Positions 33,719-43,462 of a stretch of DNA of 64,000 nucleotides are shown piece after piece; positions within the stretch are counted from its first letter, which is position 1, and the number at the start of each line of letters is the position of its first letter. Both the position numbers and the translations under genes were made by a program. The stretch is from Eleusine coracana subsp. coracana (Eukaryota; Streptophyta; Magnoliopsida; Poales; Poaceae): contig CM064420.1 of the NCBI GenBank assembly GCA_032690845.1, positions 62,050,707-62,114,706 of the forward strand, in the 5' to 3' direction. The notes under the pieces were generated by a model, which was given only the letters and a program-made list of their open reading frames with translations, did not search any database and had not been told where the DNA came from.

Positions 33719-34404
33719 TCATGGGCTCCGAGAACTGGCGGTCGACTGAGTGCGTGCCTGCGTGGCTCCAGGACGACGGGCAACGGCGTCCCCTATCCCC
33801 ACCCAGCGACTCAGCATATAACTCCATTGGTCGCCTTCCTGCTCCTGCCCATACGTGTAGAGCTGGACATGGAACAAGGCCTCCCCGCTGCTGATCTCCT
33901 TGGCGAGGGTGTCAATCAGGAACCCCGGCATGGGCACCTGGCTCCCGCTCGCCACGACGGGGCGGTCGCTCGACTGGAGCGGCCCTACGCACATGTCGGG
34001 CACGTCGCCGGTGGCCAGCGGGAGGTCGTGGAACGAGTAGGAGAGCTTGATGACCGTCTTGGGGTCGATGCACGCGCCCAGGAACATGCTCTTGGAGGTG
34101 ATTCCGACGGTCAGGTTGAACACCGGGTTGAGCAACAGCACACTGCCCTGCTTCGTGTCCGTCACCGGGTCGGTGAGGCCGGAGACGCCGGTGATGGCGA
34201 CGGTGTACTCTGCCCCCAGCGATAATTGATACACAAGCCAGACAAGACCCAAAAGGCAAACGACTGCCACGAGGGCGGTCAAGATCCCGCACAGCCAGGC
34301 CAACAGGGCGTCCATCTATCCTCTTGCCGACGAGAGTAGCCGCCGTGCTCGTAGTAGAGAGGCAGGACATCAGGGCGTTCTTCCTCGTTCGAGTGCGCGC
34401 CCAT
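33719..34404 (-). CDS. LEA_2-like membrane protein G3 (5' frameshift or late start)
   Basis: The main frame (34315-33719, 198 residues) opens MDALLAWLCGILTALVAVVC, a TM span, then EYTVAITGVSGLTDPVTDTK, VFNLTVGITSKSMFLGACID, KLSYSFHDLPLA, DMCVGPL and PGFLIDTLAKEISSGEALFH. The expected family start MGAHSNEEERPDVLPLYYEH begins at 34404 but is in another frame, joined by an indel near 34315. Either the gene now starts at 34315 with almost no cytosolic tail, or it is a recent pseudogene. Cluster neighbours are G2 and G4. Function unknown; single-pass plasma-membrane NHL proteins act in defence or stress. Confidence 0.65.
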
Positions 34405-35011
34405 CGTTAGCTAGCTCCGGCCGTAAACAGATCCATCGATCAAAGGGTTCTGGTACGGATATTTATGTATATAGGCTTCGTGCTGTTGCCAAGGAGATTG
34501 AATTTAGCTCCGTCTCCGCGTGCGCGTGAATCCACGAACGGTTTCCCAACAATCCAAAACAGCCTGAGTTATCTACGTTTCCGATTCTGCCATGTCGTCC
34601 CAAAAAACCAAGTGTATGTTACATCGTATTCTTTGAATACTCTATCCAAGTACGTCCATGGTGCTATTCAGAAGCCGAGGGAGAAGTCCCGCTGGCTTTG
34701 AGATCATCACGGCCCAAAAACACACCTGCGCACAGATTATATTGATCGTGTTGACTATGTCATAACATATTCGGTCCAATTTCGTCAGAGGCATGCATTA
34801 TGAGAAAGAGGAGCATTTTTCTGTGCTAAGCGCCTACCGAGCAAGCTTAAATGTTTTCCTTTTTTATCTACACACAAATACTATCGGCCATTGTGGGATG
34901 CGTTCTAGAAAGGGACAATTGTGTTCTCCTACCCCCACTTTTAATTTCGATTTGAAGGTGAGAGTGTTTACATGGGAATTGATCAATGTATGAGTACAGA
35001 CAAGTATTATA
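34405..35011. other. G3 upstream region
   Basis: The leader on - (AGAACCCTTTGATCGATGGA) resembles those of G2 and G4 in degraded form. The remainder is AT-rich spacer up to the Helitron. Confidence 0.5.
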
Positions 35012-36529
35012 TCTCTACTAGCAATAAGCCTGTGCTACGCTACGGGCATTGAATTTTGCCTGTATGTTTGGCAAATAATCAGTTCACATATAAGAATATA
35101 AGCAATTTTAATAGGACCTTTAGTTTGAAAATCGGGCTACAAGTATGTCAGTGTCCATCTTCTCCATGGCCCAAGATTAAACACATTGGCCCACAACCAA
35201 AATAGCAACCCGCCTTTCTCTTGGTTCGTCTCTTGTCTTTTAACAACTAATCGTTATGTTTATAAAACTACGACGAAAAGCAAATTAAATTGTGTCCTTA
35301 CTTTGAAAAAAGAAAGTGTTCAGTGACAGTAAAAGGATTGTATATATTTTGGCCCATTCAGCCCATTAGCTCACCGACATGGCCCAAATTAAATAAACCA
35401 ACAGTTTTTTTAATCTCGTCGTATCTTCGTCTACCTCCCGTTCTTCTCTCACTCGCCTGCCATGGCTGCATCACCAAGCTTTGATTCGGCATTAATGAAG
35501 TGTGCCCACCCTTGAAAGAAAGCAAAATAAAAGTTCATTGGTACTCTCCTTCATTCTCCTCAATCAAAACATAAAACATTTGTCCGTAGAAATCAGGAGA
35601 AAAACAAAAGAGACCGTGGGTTAGATTGTAAATGATGAACTGGCGTGGACTTTTACACTGGAAGACTTAATGTAAAAAAGTCTTTGGTGCTAGAGTCCTC
35701 ATCTCTACGTAAATCTCTTCCTGAATTGCACTCACATAATCGGATGAATCAGTTGAAATTGATTCGGATACGTAAGAACCCTAAAAACAACTACAGAATC
35801 GGATCAGATCACGAAGAAACAAAACGACCGTGGACAACAATTAGAAAACCGTGGACACGAAGTGGACGACCTCACCTCAAATAATAGGTTGTAGAGACTC
35901 TTTAATAAAAGAGGTATGATCTTTCACTTTCGTTAGTTTCCACTCCTCCTATATTCGGGGTGTTAGGTGGTTTCAGTCCCCTTATATTTGAAGCATACGC
36001 TAATCGGACTCTGCCTTTTCCTTTATTGTTCTCACATTCTAACACTTTGGACTCATCCAGCTTCACAATTGGTCTTTTGGTCCTTCCTCCTCAGCAACAT
36101 CTCGACACCTGCGGATTCATCCATCTGGCTGACGTCTACTCCATGCCACCGGAGAGGCTCACCGAGCGGTAGGAGCCCTTGCCATCATCAGGCGAAAACG
36201 ACGGATGGTGCCCCGTCGACCGGAGTGAGTAACACCCGTCATAAGCGTGCTCCTGCCAGGATCGAGCCCCCGCCTGGAAGCCGCATCTCCTGCTCAAACT
36301 CCATCGATCGCTTGCAAAAGCGCGCTAGGACCCGAGCGAGCAACCCCCGACCCCAGCGTGTCCCAGACACAAGCATGACGACAGCAAGAGCAAGCTCCAG
36401 CCCGGGAACAGCCCCACCTTGTCAGATGCTAAACAAAATAATAAAACTTTATTGTAATATAATTAAATATTAAATAATTTTATATTTGTAGTTTCAAACA
36501 TCCGTGACAACGCACGGGCACGTTGCTAG
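35012..36529 (+). mobile_element. Non-autonomous Helitron D, 1,518 bp, both ends defined
   Basis: 5' end TCTCTACTAGCAAT fits the maize consensus TCTMTAYTAMYHNW at 13 of 14 positions. The last 28 bases, CCGTGACAACGCACGGGCAC then GTTGCTAG, fit the published maize 3' consensus at every position, including the short hairpin 10-12 bases before CTAG. It sits between A (35011) and T (36530), the Helitron target rule. Inside, 35853-35900 carries a reverse remnant of the copy B 5' end (GGTTGTAGAGA). No Rep/helicase. Other gene fragments may be present but I recognised none. Confidence 0.9.
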
Positions 36530-37249
36530 TATGGGCAGGTTGCTAATATGTTATATATACATGGTGGTCTCTCATATATCGTCTCATGTAAGTTTTTATG
36601 GTGTGGAAAAGGAAAAAGGAGGTGTGAGATATACACAAATAAATTGTGCTTGTGTTCAATGTTCACTTACAGTGTTAGAATATTGGATGCTTTTCAAGTA
36701 ACTTCAAGCTATATCAAACAACATAGAACTATTAAAAAGATCCTTTTAATGGATCTCCTCTTGTTCCTCGATCTCGAAGAATGGGGCATTGGATTAGAGA
36801 AAGTTCTACATTTCCTGGACGACATGGTTTAGATCTTAATAATGCAGTCCTTGAATCAGTGTTTTTTTTTTCCACATCGCGTATAAAGAGAATCGAACCC
36901 AACTCTTAGACGAACCCCCCACGAATGGTCCTTCCTTAACTCAATGAACTTTGCCTAGTTTTTTTTCTTTTCAGTTCTCATAAGTCCTTGTACTCCGTTT
37001 AAGCACTATGATAAAGTTGCATGTCGAAATCAAGAAAACCCAACATGGAGGAAAAATTTCACAAAGAGAGAAGTACAACAGAGTACGATAACTTTTATGA
37101 AGAAAAACAAACTGACAGACTAGTAAAATTCAACCAGTTCATAACATATTGACATCTAATAAAGTGGATTCTACCGCTGCCTACACCTAGCTAGATTGGG
37201 ACTGACTAATCACTCTCGTTGCATGCGCCTCTTTAATATTTTTTGACTG
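36530..37249. other. Spacer and G4 3' flank
   Basis: AT-rich, with no domain in either strand's short frames. 37141-37249 resembles the flank after G3 (CTGCCTACACC, AGCTAG), so it is probably the shared 3' UTR region of the cluster genes. Confidence 0.45.
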
Positions 37250-37888
37250 CTAAGCGACGTGTGCTGCTGCTCCAAGGCGGGCGGCATCGTCCCCTACCCC
37301 CACCCAACGTATCATCTCATTCCGCCAGCTGCCACTCCAGCCATCCTCGGCCTTGTACGTGTTGATCTCGACGAAGAACAAGGCCTCCCTGCTCGTAATC
37401 TCCTTGCCGAGATTGTCGATCAGGAACCCCGGCATGTGCACGTTGCTCCCGCTCGCCACGACGGTGCGCAGCTCGCTCGACTCGCGCGGCCCCACGCACA
37501 CGCTGGGCACGTTCCCGGCGGCCAGCGGCAGGAGCGGGTCCGAGTAGGACACCTTGATGACCGTCCTGGGATGGATGCACGCGCCGTACAACCTGCTCTT
37601 AGAGGCGATGCCGACGGAGATGTTGAACACCGGGTTGAGAAGCACCCCGCCCTGCTTCATGTCCGACACCGGGTTCGTCAGGCCAGAGACGCCGGTGATG
37701 ACGATGTCGTAGTGCGCCGACAGCGAGGATTCGTTCACGTACCAAATTAAGGCAGCGAAGCCAAGGGCTGCCACGATGAAGGAAACGATCCCGCACACGC
37801 AACAGAAGGTGTCATCTTGCTGTTGACGGGAGTAGCCGCCGTTGTAGCGAGGCAGAACAGGCTGCTCCTCGTTGGCGTACGCGCCCAT
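37250..37888 (-). CDS. LEA_2-like (NHL-like) single-TM protein G4, intact
   Basis: Uninterrupted, intronless 212-residue frame. A cytosolic tail (MGAYANEEQPVLPRYNGGYS) precedes one TM span (about 28-50, ending AALIWYVNE). The extracellular domain has HYDIVITGVSGLTNPVSDMK, NPVFNISVGIASKSRLYGAC, HPRTVIKVSYSDPLLPLA, SVCVGPRESSELR and MPGFLIDNLGKEITSREALF, a beta-sandwich-like pattern like LEA_2 of NDR1/HIN1-like proteins, though the NPN motif is absent. Two cysteines (GAC and SVC) are kept across the cluster and may form a disulphide. Function unknown; defence or stress is inferred from the family. Intronless structure and a leader with AAAACCCTAG are shared with G2. Confidence 0.75.
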   Translation of the reverse strand: MGAYANEEQPVLPRYNGGYSRQQQDDTFCCVCGIVSFIVAALGFAALIWYVNESSLSAHYDIVITGVSGLTNPVSDMKQGGVLLNPVFNISVGIASKSRLYGACIHPRTVIKVSYSDPLLPLAAGNVPSVCVGPRESSELRTVVASGSNVHMPGFLIDNLGKEITSREALFFVEINTYKAEDGWSGSWRNEMIRWVGVGDDAARLGAAAHVA

Positions 37889-38532
37889 CGTAGTAGAAAG
37901 ATCTATCTATCTAGCTAGGGTTTTATAATTTGACTAAGGTGTTTTGTTCTTGTCTAATTGGAATGTAGTTGATGCGTCCTGGATTTATATATGCATCTAT
38001 ATCTGGATGCGAGCTAGGAGATCGACTTTGGCTCCGTCTCCGCGGAAGCCGGAAGGATCGAGAACGGTTTCCCAACAATCCAAAACAGCTTGTTTTCCGT
38101 TCACCCACGTCCCAGACGAATTAAAGACGGTCTTTCGAAAAACAGTCCTAAGGAGTAAAACACACGTGTCTGCCGCATTTTTTTTTTACTCTGAATACTC
38201 AATCATCAAGCTAGTATATTCATGGTGCTATCGAGAAGTCCCGGTATAACTCACGCATTCGTGTACAAAAAAAATTCAGACTCTTATCAATACAGCACCG
38301 TCAATATCCATCAAATTTTGTTTTATTATTAAAAAAGTACGAGTGCAAACATCGCTAGCGTCACATGAACGAAAAATTTTTACAAAGATACTTCGGCGAC
38401 TGATCATATATAATCTTGTACCGCTATTTTACACCGGCTACTGATAATAATCTCCTATAAGGAATCTCTCGACTCCTAGAGACACATCTGCATGTTCCTG
38501 CTGCACCCTGGGCGATCCATAGGCTCTGAGAA
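37889..38532. other. G4 promoter and G5 3' flank
   Basis: The G4 leader on - has AAAACCCTAGCTAGATAGAT just before the ATG. 38250-38532 is probably the G5 3' UTR. No other feature seen. Confidence 0.5.
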
Positions 38533-39186
38533 CTAGCCGACTGCTGCGTGCACGGCAGGTCCAGGGCGGGCAGCGGCGTCCCCAACCACCACCCAGCGCG
38601 TCAACACATTCGTCCAGTCGTCCCACTTGCCGTCGTACGCGTTGAGCTTGACCTCGAACAAGGCCTCCCCGCTCCTCATCTCCTCGGCGAGGGTGTCGAA
38701 CAGGAACCCCGGCACGGCCACGTTCCTCCCCTTCGCCACGACGCGGCGCAGGTCGCTGGACTCGAGCGGGCTCACGCAGACGCTGGGCACGTTGCCCGCC
38801 GCTAAAGGGAGCTGGAGGTACGAGTACGAGACCTTGACGATGGTGTGGGGGTCGATGCACGCTCCGTGCATCTTGCTCTTGGACGCGACGCCGATGGTCA
38901 GGTTGAACGCCGGGTTGATCAGCACGCCGCCCTGCTTCGTGTCCGGCACGGCCGGGCGGTCGAGGCCGGAGACGCCGGTGATGACGACGGTGTACTCCGG
39001 CGGCGTCGTGTCGTCGTACATGTACCACAGTAAGGCCACCGAGGAGGCGATAATCGCGAGAAAGAAGAAGGTCCAGATCATCAGGCAGATGCGCTGTGCG
39101 TCTTCGTCCTGTTGCGGACGAGATGAGCCGCCATGGCGAGGAGGCAGGAAAGGCTGCTCCTCCTTCTCCTTGGGAGACGCGGTCAT
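38533..39186 (-). CDS. LEA_2-like (NHL-like) single-TM protein G5, intact
   Basis: Intact, intronless 217-residue frame. The charged tail MTASPKEKEEQPFLPPRHGG is followed by a TM span at about 34-56 (IWTFFFLAIIASSVALLWYM). The extracellular domain has EYTVVITGVSGLDRPAVPDT, NPAFNLTIGVASKSKMHGAC, VKVSYSYLQLPLAAGNVP, SVCVSPLESSDLRR and GFLFDTLAEEMRSGEALFEV. Same layout and same two cysteines as G4. The upstream region was rebuilt: an hAT MITE (39213-39400) sits just before the start and Helitron C beyond it, so expression may differ from its sisters. Function unknown. Confidence 0.75.
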   Translation of the reverse strand: MTASPKEKEEQPFLPPRHGGSSRPQQDEDAQRICLMIWTFFFLAIIASSVALLWYMYDDTTPPEYTVVITGVSGLDRPAVPDTKQGGVLINPAFNLTIGVASKSKMHGACIDPHTIVKVSYSYLQLPLAAGNVPSVCVSPLESSDLRRVVAKGRNVAVPGFLFDTLAEEMRSGEALFEVKLNAYDGKWDDWTNVLTRWVVVGDAAARPGPAVHAAVG

Positions 39187-39212
39187 CGTTAGCTCTCGAC
39201 GGGTAAACCGAT

Positions 39213-39400
39213 CACTGGCGAAGCTAGGTAGCTTTACTCTGGTGCACAGGCACCATGGTCAAACATGAATTTTAGTTAAAATCATCTATTTTTTACCTTA
39301 TGTGCACAACCCTTTGTAAAAAATATGCACCATGACGCTTTGCAAATGCCTGTCAAGCAAGGTGCGCACCTGGGTGTTAAGAGCTCCAGCTTGGCCACTG
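39213..39400. mobile_element. hAT MITE with perfect 8-bp target duplication
   Basis: Ends CACTGGCGAAGCTAGG and (inverted) CAGTGGCCAAGCTGG, the common plant hAT-type terminus. AAACCGAT flanks both sides (39205-39212 and 39401-39408). At 188 bp it is too small to code. It lies within 30 bp of the G5 start codon, inside the conserved leader. Confidence 0.9.
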
Positions 39401-39469
39401 AAACCGATCTAGGTTTTTTATATTTATTTTATAATCTTTACAAAATTTATTAATTTATAGGTGTGATGA

Positions 39470-40359
39470 TCTATTTCGTGTTCACAAAGTTAGAAATTGA
39501 ATTCAAATCGGTTTCATATCTTCTATATTAAGCACCGACTTCAAAAATCATTACTTGCGCATCCAGAGTTCAAATGAGACAAACTCGGACTCTATCTCGT
39601 AGCTCTCAAAAAGTTCTATAACTTTGGTATTTAATAAATCTACATATTCGATAATCTTTATATTTAAATATGCGATGCAAAAATATCTATTCTGATTCAG
39701 ACTTCTCTACGTAGGTCTCCTTGCAGTGCCCATATCTCATAGCTCCGTAGTCCAAGTAATATGATGTATATATGCTATGAAAAACTCCCAACAAGATATA
39801 TAACTTTCATAATCATACTTTTTCTATTAAAACACGTCTTGAAGTCTAAAACTATGATGCAATACAGTGCTATTTCTATAATGCATAAATTATTTTTTCT
39901 TTCGAATAAACTAAGTACTTAATCATTGGGTCACGATCTTGAACTTGCATGTTAGGTTTTATGTATATCTATTAAGAATGTCTTATAGGTGGCATGAGTT
40001 TATGAGAAGCGCTATTTGCATGATGAGTTGTGTTTCATATCGCTACTTCTCATCTTTGAACCTTTTTAGTGTCATTTCATATAATTCCATAACATAGCAC
40101 TCAAACAATACTATATTTAAAAATTGTTAATATTAGAGATAATATATATATTTATGATGAGAATATGTAGAAAATAGTTACTTTTGACATATAAAATAAA
40201 TATTAAGAAGCATCAATAATAATATAAATATGATTTTTATATAAAAATATTAAAATATTATATATCTAACAAATATATTATATAAATAATTTTTTATTTA
40301 AATTATACAGAGTATTTTGTTTTATTTAAGTCCGTCAAAACTCACGGACACTTTGCTAG
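39470..40359 (+). mobile_element. Degenerate Helitron copy C
   Basis: The 3' end CCGTCAAAACTCACGGACAC then TTTGCTAG resembles the grass Helitron 3' end with two mismatches; CTAG is at 40356-40359 with T following. The body is the reverse complement of copies A and B, with words such as AACTCGGACTCTATCTCGTA and GAATTCAAATCGGTTTC. The 5' end is not clear; the homology start is given. It lacks the MITE found in copy A. Confidence 0.65.
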
Positions 40360-40547
40360 TCGTCTAAATTGTGTGTTTTGCTTACGATATATATAGGGGG
40401 CAAGTTGTTGAAGCATATATCCTTCCCACATAAATCTATTACCTAACAAAACAAAACTAACTCAAACTGATTTCCTAATAATCCGCTAAAAAGAGATTAG
40501 GGATGTATGGGTTCTTCTAAATAAAACTGATCCAACAAATCGACCAG

Positions 40548-41207
40548 TTATTGTTGCACCGCCGATGCGTCAGCTGGAACTGGGTCAGGGAGCGACGGAA
40601 CATAGCCGGAAGAATCCCCTTGCTGCGGCACCGGTATGCTGTCAAACGACACGAAGGACAGATCACACGGCGTCGAATCGGCGCCGGAACCCGCCGTCGC
40701 CAAGCACTTCACCACGTCCCATCTGTTACCTTCCTCGCCCAGGCTCGTGAGCTTCACCTCGAACACGGCCTCTCCTCGCCGCAGCTCCTCGGCGAGGCTG
40801 TCCATCGACGGCCGCCGCCCCACGCACATCTCCGGCGCGCGGCCGCTGGCCAGCGGGAGGCGGAGGGAGGAGTAGGAGACCCGGATGGTGGTGCCGAGCT
40901 TGATGCACCCGCCCCTCAACGTGCTGTGAGAGGCGAGGCCGATGGTCATGTTGAACGCCGGGCTGAGCACGCCCCGGCCACGGCCCGCCGGCTGCGTGTA
41001 CTCCGTCGCTGGGTCGAGGCCGGAGACGGCGCCGATCGCGACGGTGTACTCCGGCGACATTTCGAGCTCGGACGCGCGCCATATGAAGAACAAAACAGCA
41101 CGGGACCTAATATACAGCCGCTGCGAGGAGCGTGACGAAGGATATGTTTATGCAACGCGCAGCCCTAATACCTCCGGCCATGACGAGCAGCCCTGCTTCT
41201 CGCCCAT
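40548..41207 (-). pseudogene. LEA_2-like protein G6 with early nonsense codon
   Basis: ATG at 41207 opens MGEKQGCSSWPEVLGLRVA and meets an in-frame TAA at 41150-41148 (codon 20). The same frame then stays open for almost 200 codons: VLFFIWRASELEMSPEYTVA, GAVSGLDPATEY, SPAFNMTIGLASHSTLRGGC, IRVSYSSLRLPLASGRAP, EMCVGRRPSMDSLAEELRRG. About 17 residues present in G5 after CVG are deleted in frame. A shorter protein could start at an internal ATG (MSPEYTV). The longer C-terminus ends DASAVQQ. Best read as a pseudogene with one nonsense change, or a gene with an unusual start. Confidence 0.65.
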
Positions 41208-41556
41208 CGTCGGCTGTGTAGATCGATCTAGGTTTTCAGTTCGGGATATATAATAACAACAAAGGTTCTTTGCCTCTGTGGTTTTGGAGGGGAATGAATT
41301 GAACTGCAGACTTGACGTCAGACGCACGTGTGGAGTATATATCCCCTTTAGCGGTAGAGCATCCCAACACAACCTTATCTCTTCAACATGCTGACTTGAT
41401 TCACCTCGATAATAACTTAATAACCACATAATAACAATCTAAATGATAACAACTTACTTATAGTACAGAATATGAGAATAACAATATGATAGATTTTTTT
41501 TAGATAGAATTCATCTCAATCGGCTGCAAATCTTTAGCTAGAAAAAAAGCCGGCAT
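41208..41556. other. G6 leader and G7 3' flank
   Basis: On -, AAAACCTAGATCGATCTACA lies just before the G6 start, the same leader motif as G2 and G4. The remainder is AT-rich. Confidence 0.5.
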
Positions 41557-42114
41557 TCAGTGCGCCCCGGCCGGCTGAACTGGAACGTAGCCGCCGGATT
41601 CCTCTTCCGGTATTCTGTCCGTACGCCTCACCGTCTCCTTGCACGGGATATTCAAGGCGGCGCCGGAGTCGTCCCCGAGCCTGGCCCAGCACGTGACCAT
41701 CCTCCACCCCTCTTCGTCCAGCACCGTGAGCTGGACCTCGAACATGGCGTCCCCGCGCCGCATGTCCTCCGCGAGGCTGTCCACCAGGAACCCCGGCAGC
41801 GCCACGTCGTGCCCTCCCGCGACGGCCGGCACCGGCGCGGCCGAGGCCCACGGGCCCACGCACATCTCGGGGGCCCGCCCGCCGGCCATCGGGACGCGGA
41901 GGTGCGAGTAGGACACCTTGATGGAGGTGCGGGGCTTGATGCACCCTCCGTTGAAGGCGCTCACCGAGTCGATGCTGATGGTCAGGTTGAACACCGGGTT
42001 GAGCGGGCCGCCCCGCTGCAGGTCCGTCGCCGGGTCCAGGCCCGAGACGCCGGTGATCGCCACGGTGTACTCGACCGACGTGAAGATCTGGAACACGAAC
42101 CAGACAAACGCCAA
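41557..42114 (-). pseudogene. LEA_2-like protein G7 without a visible start codon
   Basis: Open frame of 185 residues: TM-like AFVWFVFQIFTSVEYTVAIT, then GVSGLDPATDLQRGGPLN, PVFNLTISIDSVSAFNGGC, IKVSYSHLRVPMAGGRAPEM, CVGPWASAAPVPAV, GFLVDSLAEDMRRGDAMFEV, ending VQPAGAH. The frame continues upstream through hydrophobic codons but has no ATG before an in-frame stop; the first in-frame ATG lies after the domain core. The usual MGA-type tail is missing. The 5' end may have been lost, or a non-ATG start used. It is divergent from G8, about 650 bp apart. Confidence 0.65.
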
Positions 42115-42763
42115 GACTAACGCAAAGGTCGGGAGGCGGCGGCGCCACCGCCGTGGACGGGGAGGATAAGCCGGTCCAACTCGTTTCGGTCTGGATTTGC
42201 TCGAGTTTTTGATTATTATTCAAATAATCAAAAAGGAGATTGATGGAACTACGGACGTCCACCTTGTTCTATCTTTATATCCACGGGCTCCTCTGTACTA
42301 GTTTTTTCGAAGAAAAAGACTCGTTAAATTCGTTTTGGTTGAAAATTGGATTTGACTCTTCTTCCGAGTTCAAAGGATATTGATGATGGAACTCTGATCC
42401 ACCTGAAACTTGTTTACATCCACGACGGACTCTGTGATGTGCGAGTTTGTCTCGAAGAAAAAAGAAAATCGTGACGGGCACGAGCCGTTTCTTCCTGTCG
42501 CAAATTCACGTCCACGATCACCGCAGCGCCCTGGCCTGTTGTACAAGATCCGTTAATTCACGTTTGGCTCCCCGTATCACTGCCGACCGACCACGGGCAA
42601 CAAATTAAACTCCAACAAACACAACCTCGCTCGTCTCCCGGCGGCAAATCCTCATATAAACCTTGCCACGATACGCGTAATAACCAACCAAAAGTTCCAA
42701 ATCCCCCCAACCCGCACGCAACGAGAGATCGAGAAGCGAAACGATAATCGCATCTCCGCCGCC
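42115..42763. promoter_or_regulatory. Divergent region between G7 and G8
   Basis: TATATAAA-like boxes face both ways: TATAAA at 42655-42660 for G8 (about 104 bp before its ATG) and GATATAAAG on - near 42273-42281 for G7. A bidirectional promoter region is inferred. Confidence 0.5.
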
Positions 42764-43462
42764 ATGGGAGCGCACGCGCCGGGAACCGAGCGGCTCCTGG
42801 GCTCCCACGACGACGACGCCGACGACATCGGGCTCTTCTGGAAGATCCTTCCCGGCGTCCTCGGCGCTCTGCTGGCGCTCGTGATCATGGTGCCCCTGCT
42901 CTACTGGCCCTACCAGTGGTCCCTCGACGACAACAAGCACCCGGAGTACAGCGTCGCGATCGCGGGCTTCTCGGGCCTGGACCCGGACCGCGACCTCCTC
43001 GCCCCAACACTGGACCCCACCTTCGACCTCACCCTACGCATCGTGGAGCCGCGCAAATACAGCACGGCCTGCGTGGCGCGCGACTCCACGGCCACCGTCT
43101 CCTACCGCGGCGCGGTGCTGGCGCAGGGCCCGGCCCCCGGGTTCTGCGGCCGGAACGACGGGAACGCCACGGAGGCCAAGGGCGTCATGGCGTGGGGCAG
43201 CGCGGTGGCCGTGCCGCAGTTCGCGAGGGACAGGCTCGCCGAGGAGCTCAGGCGAGGGGAGGCGGCGGTGGACGTGACGATCGCGTCGCCGGCGAGGTAC
43301 TGCCAGTACTGCTTCCAGATGGTGATCCATTGCGCGCCTCGCCTCGGCAGCGGGGAGGCGTCGCCGCCGTGCTGGGTCACGACCCAGTACCCGACCTTGC
43401 CCGACGACCGCACCAGGAGGCAAGAGGTGAGGAGGATGCTCAAGTTCGTCGGGAAGCGGTAG
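42764..43462 (+). CDS. LEA_2-like (NHL-like) single-TM protein G8, intact
   Basis: Intact, intronless 232-residue frame, the only intact cluster gene on +. The acidic tail MGAHAPGTERLLGSHDDDAD leads to a TM span at about 30-52 (LPGVLGALLALVIMVPLLYW). The extracellular part has EYSVAIAGFSGLDPDRDLL, PTFDLTLRIVEP, two family cysteines (STAC and GFCG), TVSYRGAVLAQG, VMAWGSAVAVPQFARDRLAE and EELRRGEAAVDVTIA. Extra cysteines occur in ARYCQYCFQMVIHC. The basic C-terminus is VRRMLKFVGKR. It is the most diverged intact member and is closest to relic G2b. TATAAA lies at 42655. Function unknown. Confidence 0.75.
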   Translation: MGAHAPGTERLLGSHDDDADDIGLFWKILPGVLGALLALVIMVPLLYWPYQWSLDDNKHPEYSVAIAGFSGLDPDRDLLAPTLDPTFDLTLRIVEPRKYSTACVARDSTATVSYRGAVLAQGPAPGFCGRNDGNATEAKGVMAWGSAVAVPQFARDRLAEELRRGEAAVDVTIASPARYCQYCFQMVIHCAPRLGSGEASPPCWVTTQYPTLPDDRTRRQEVRRMLKFVGKR

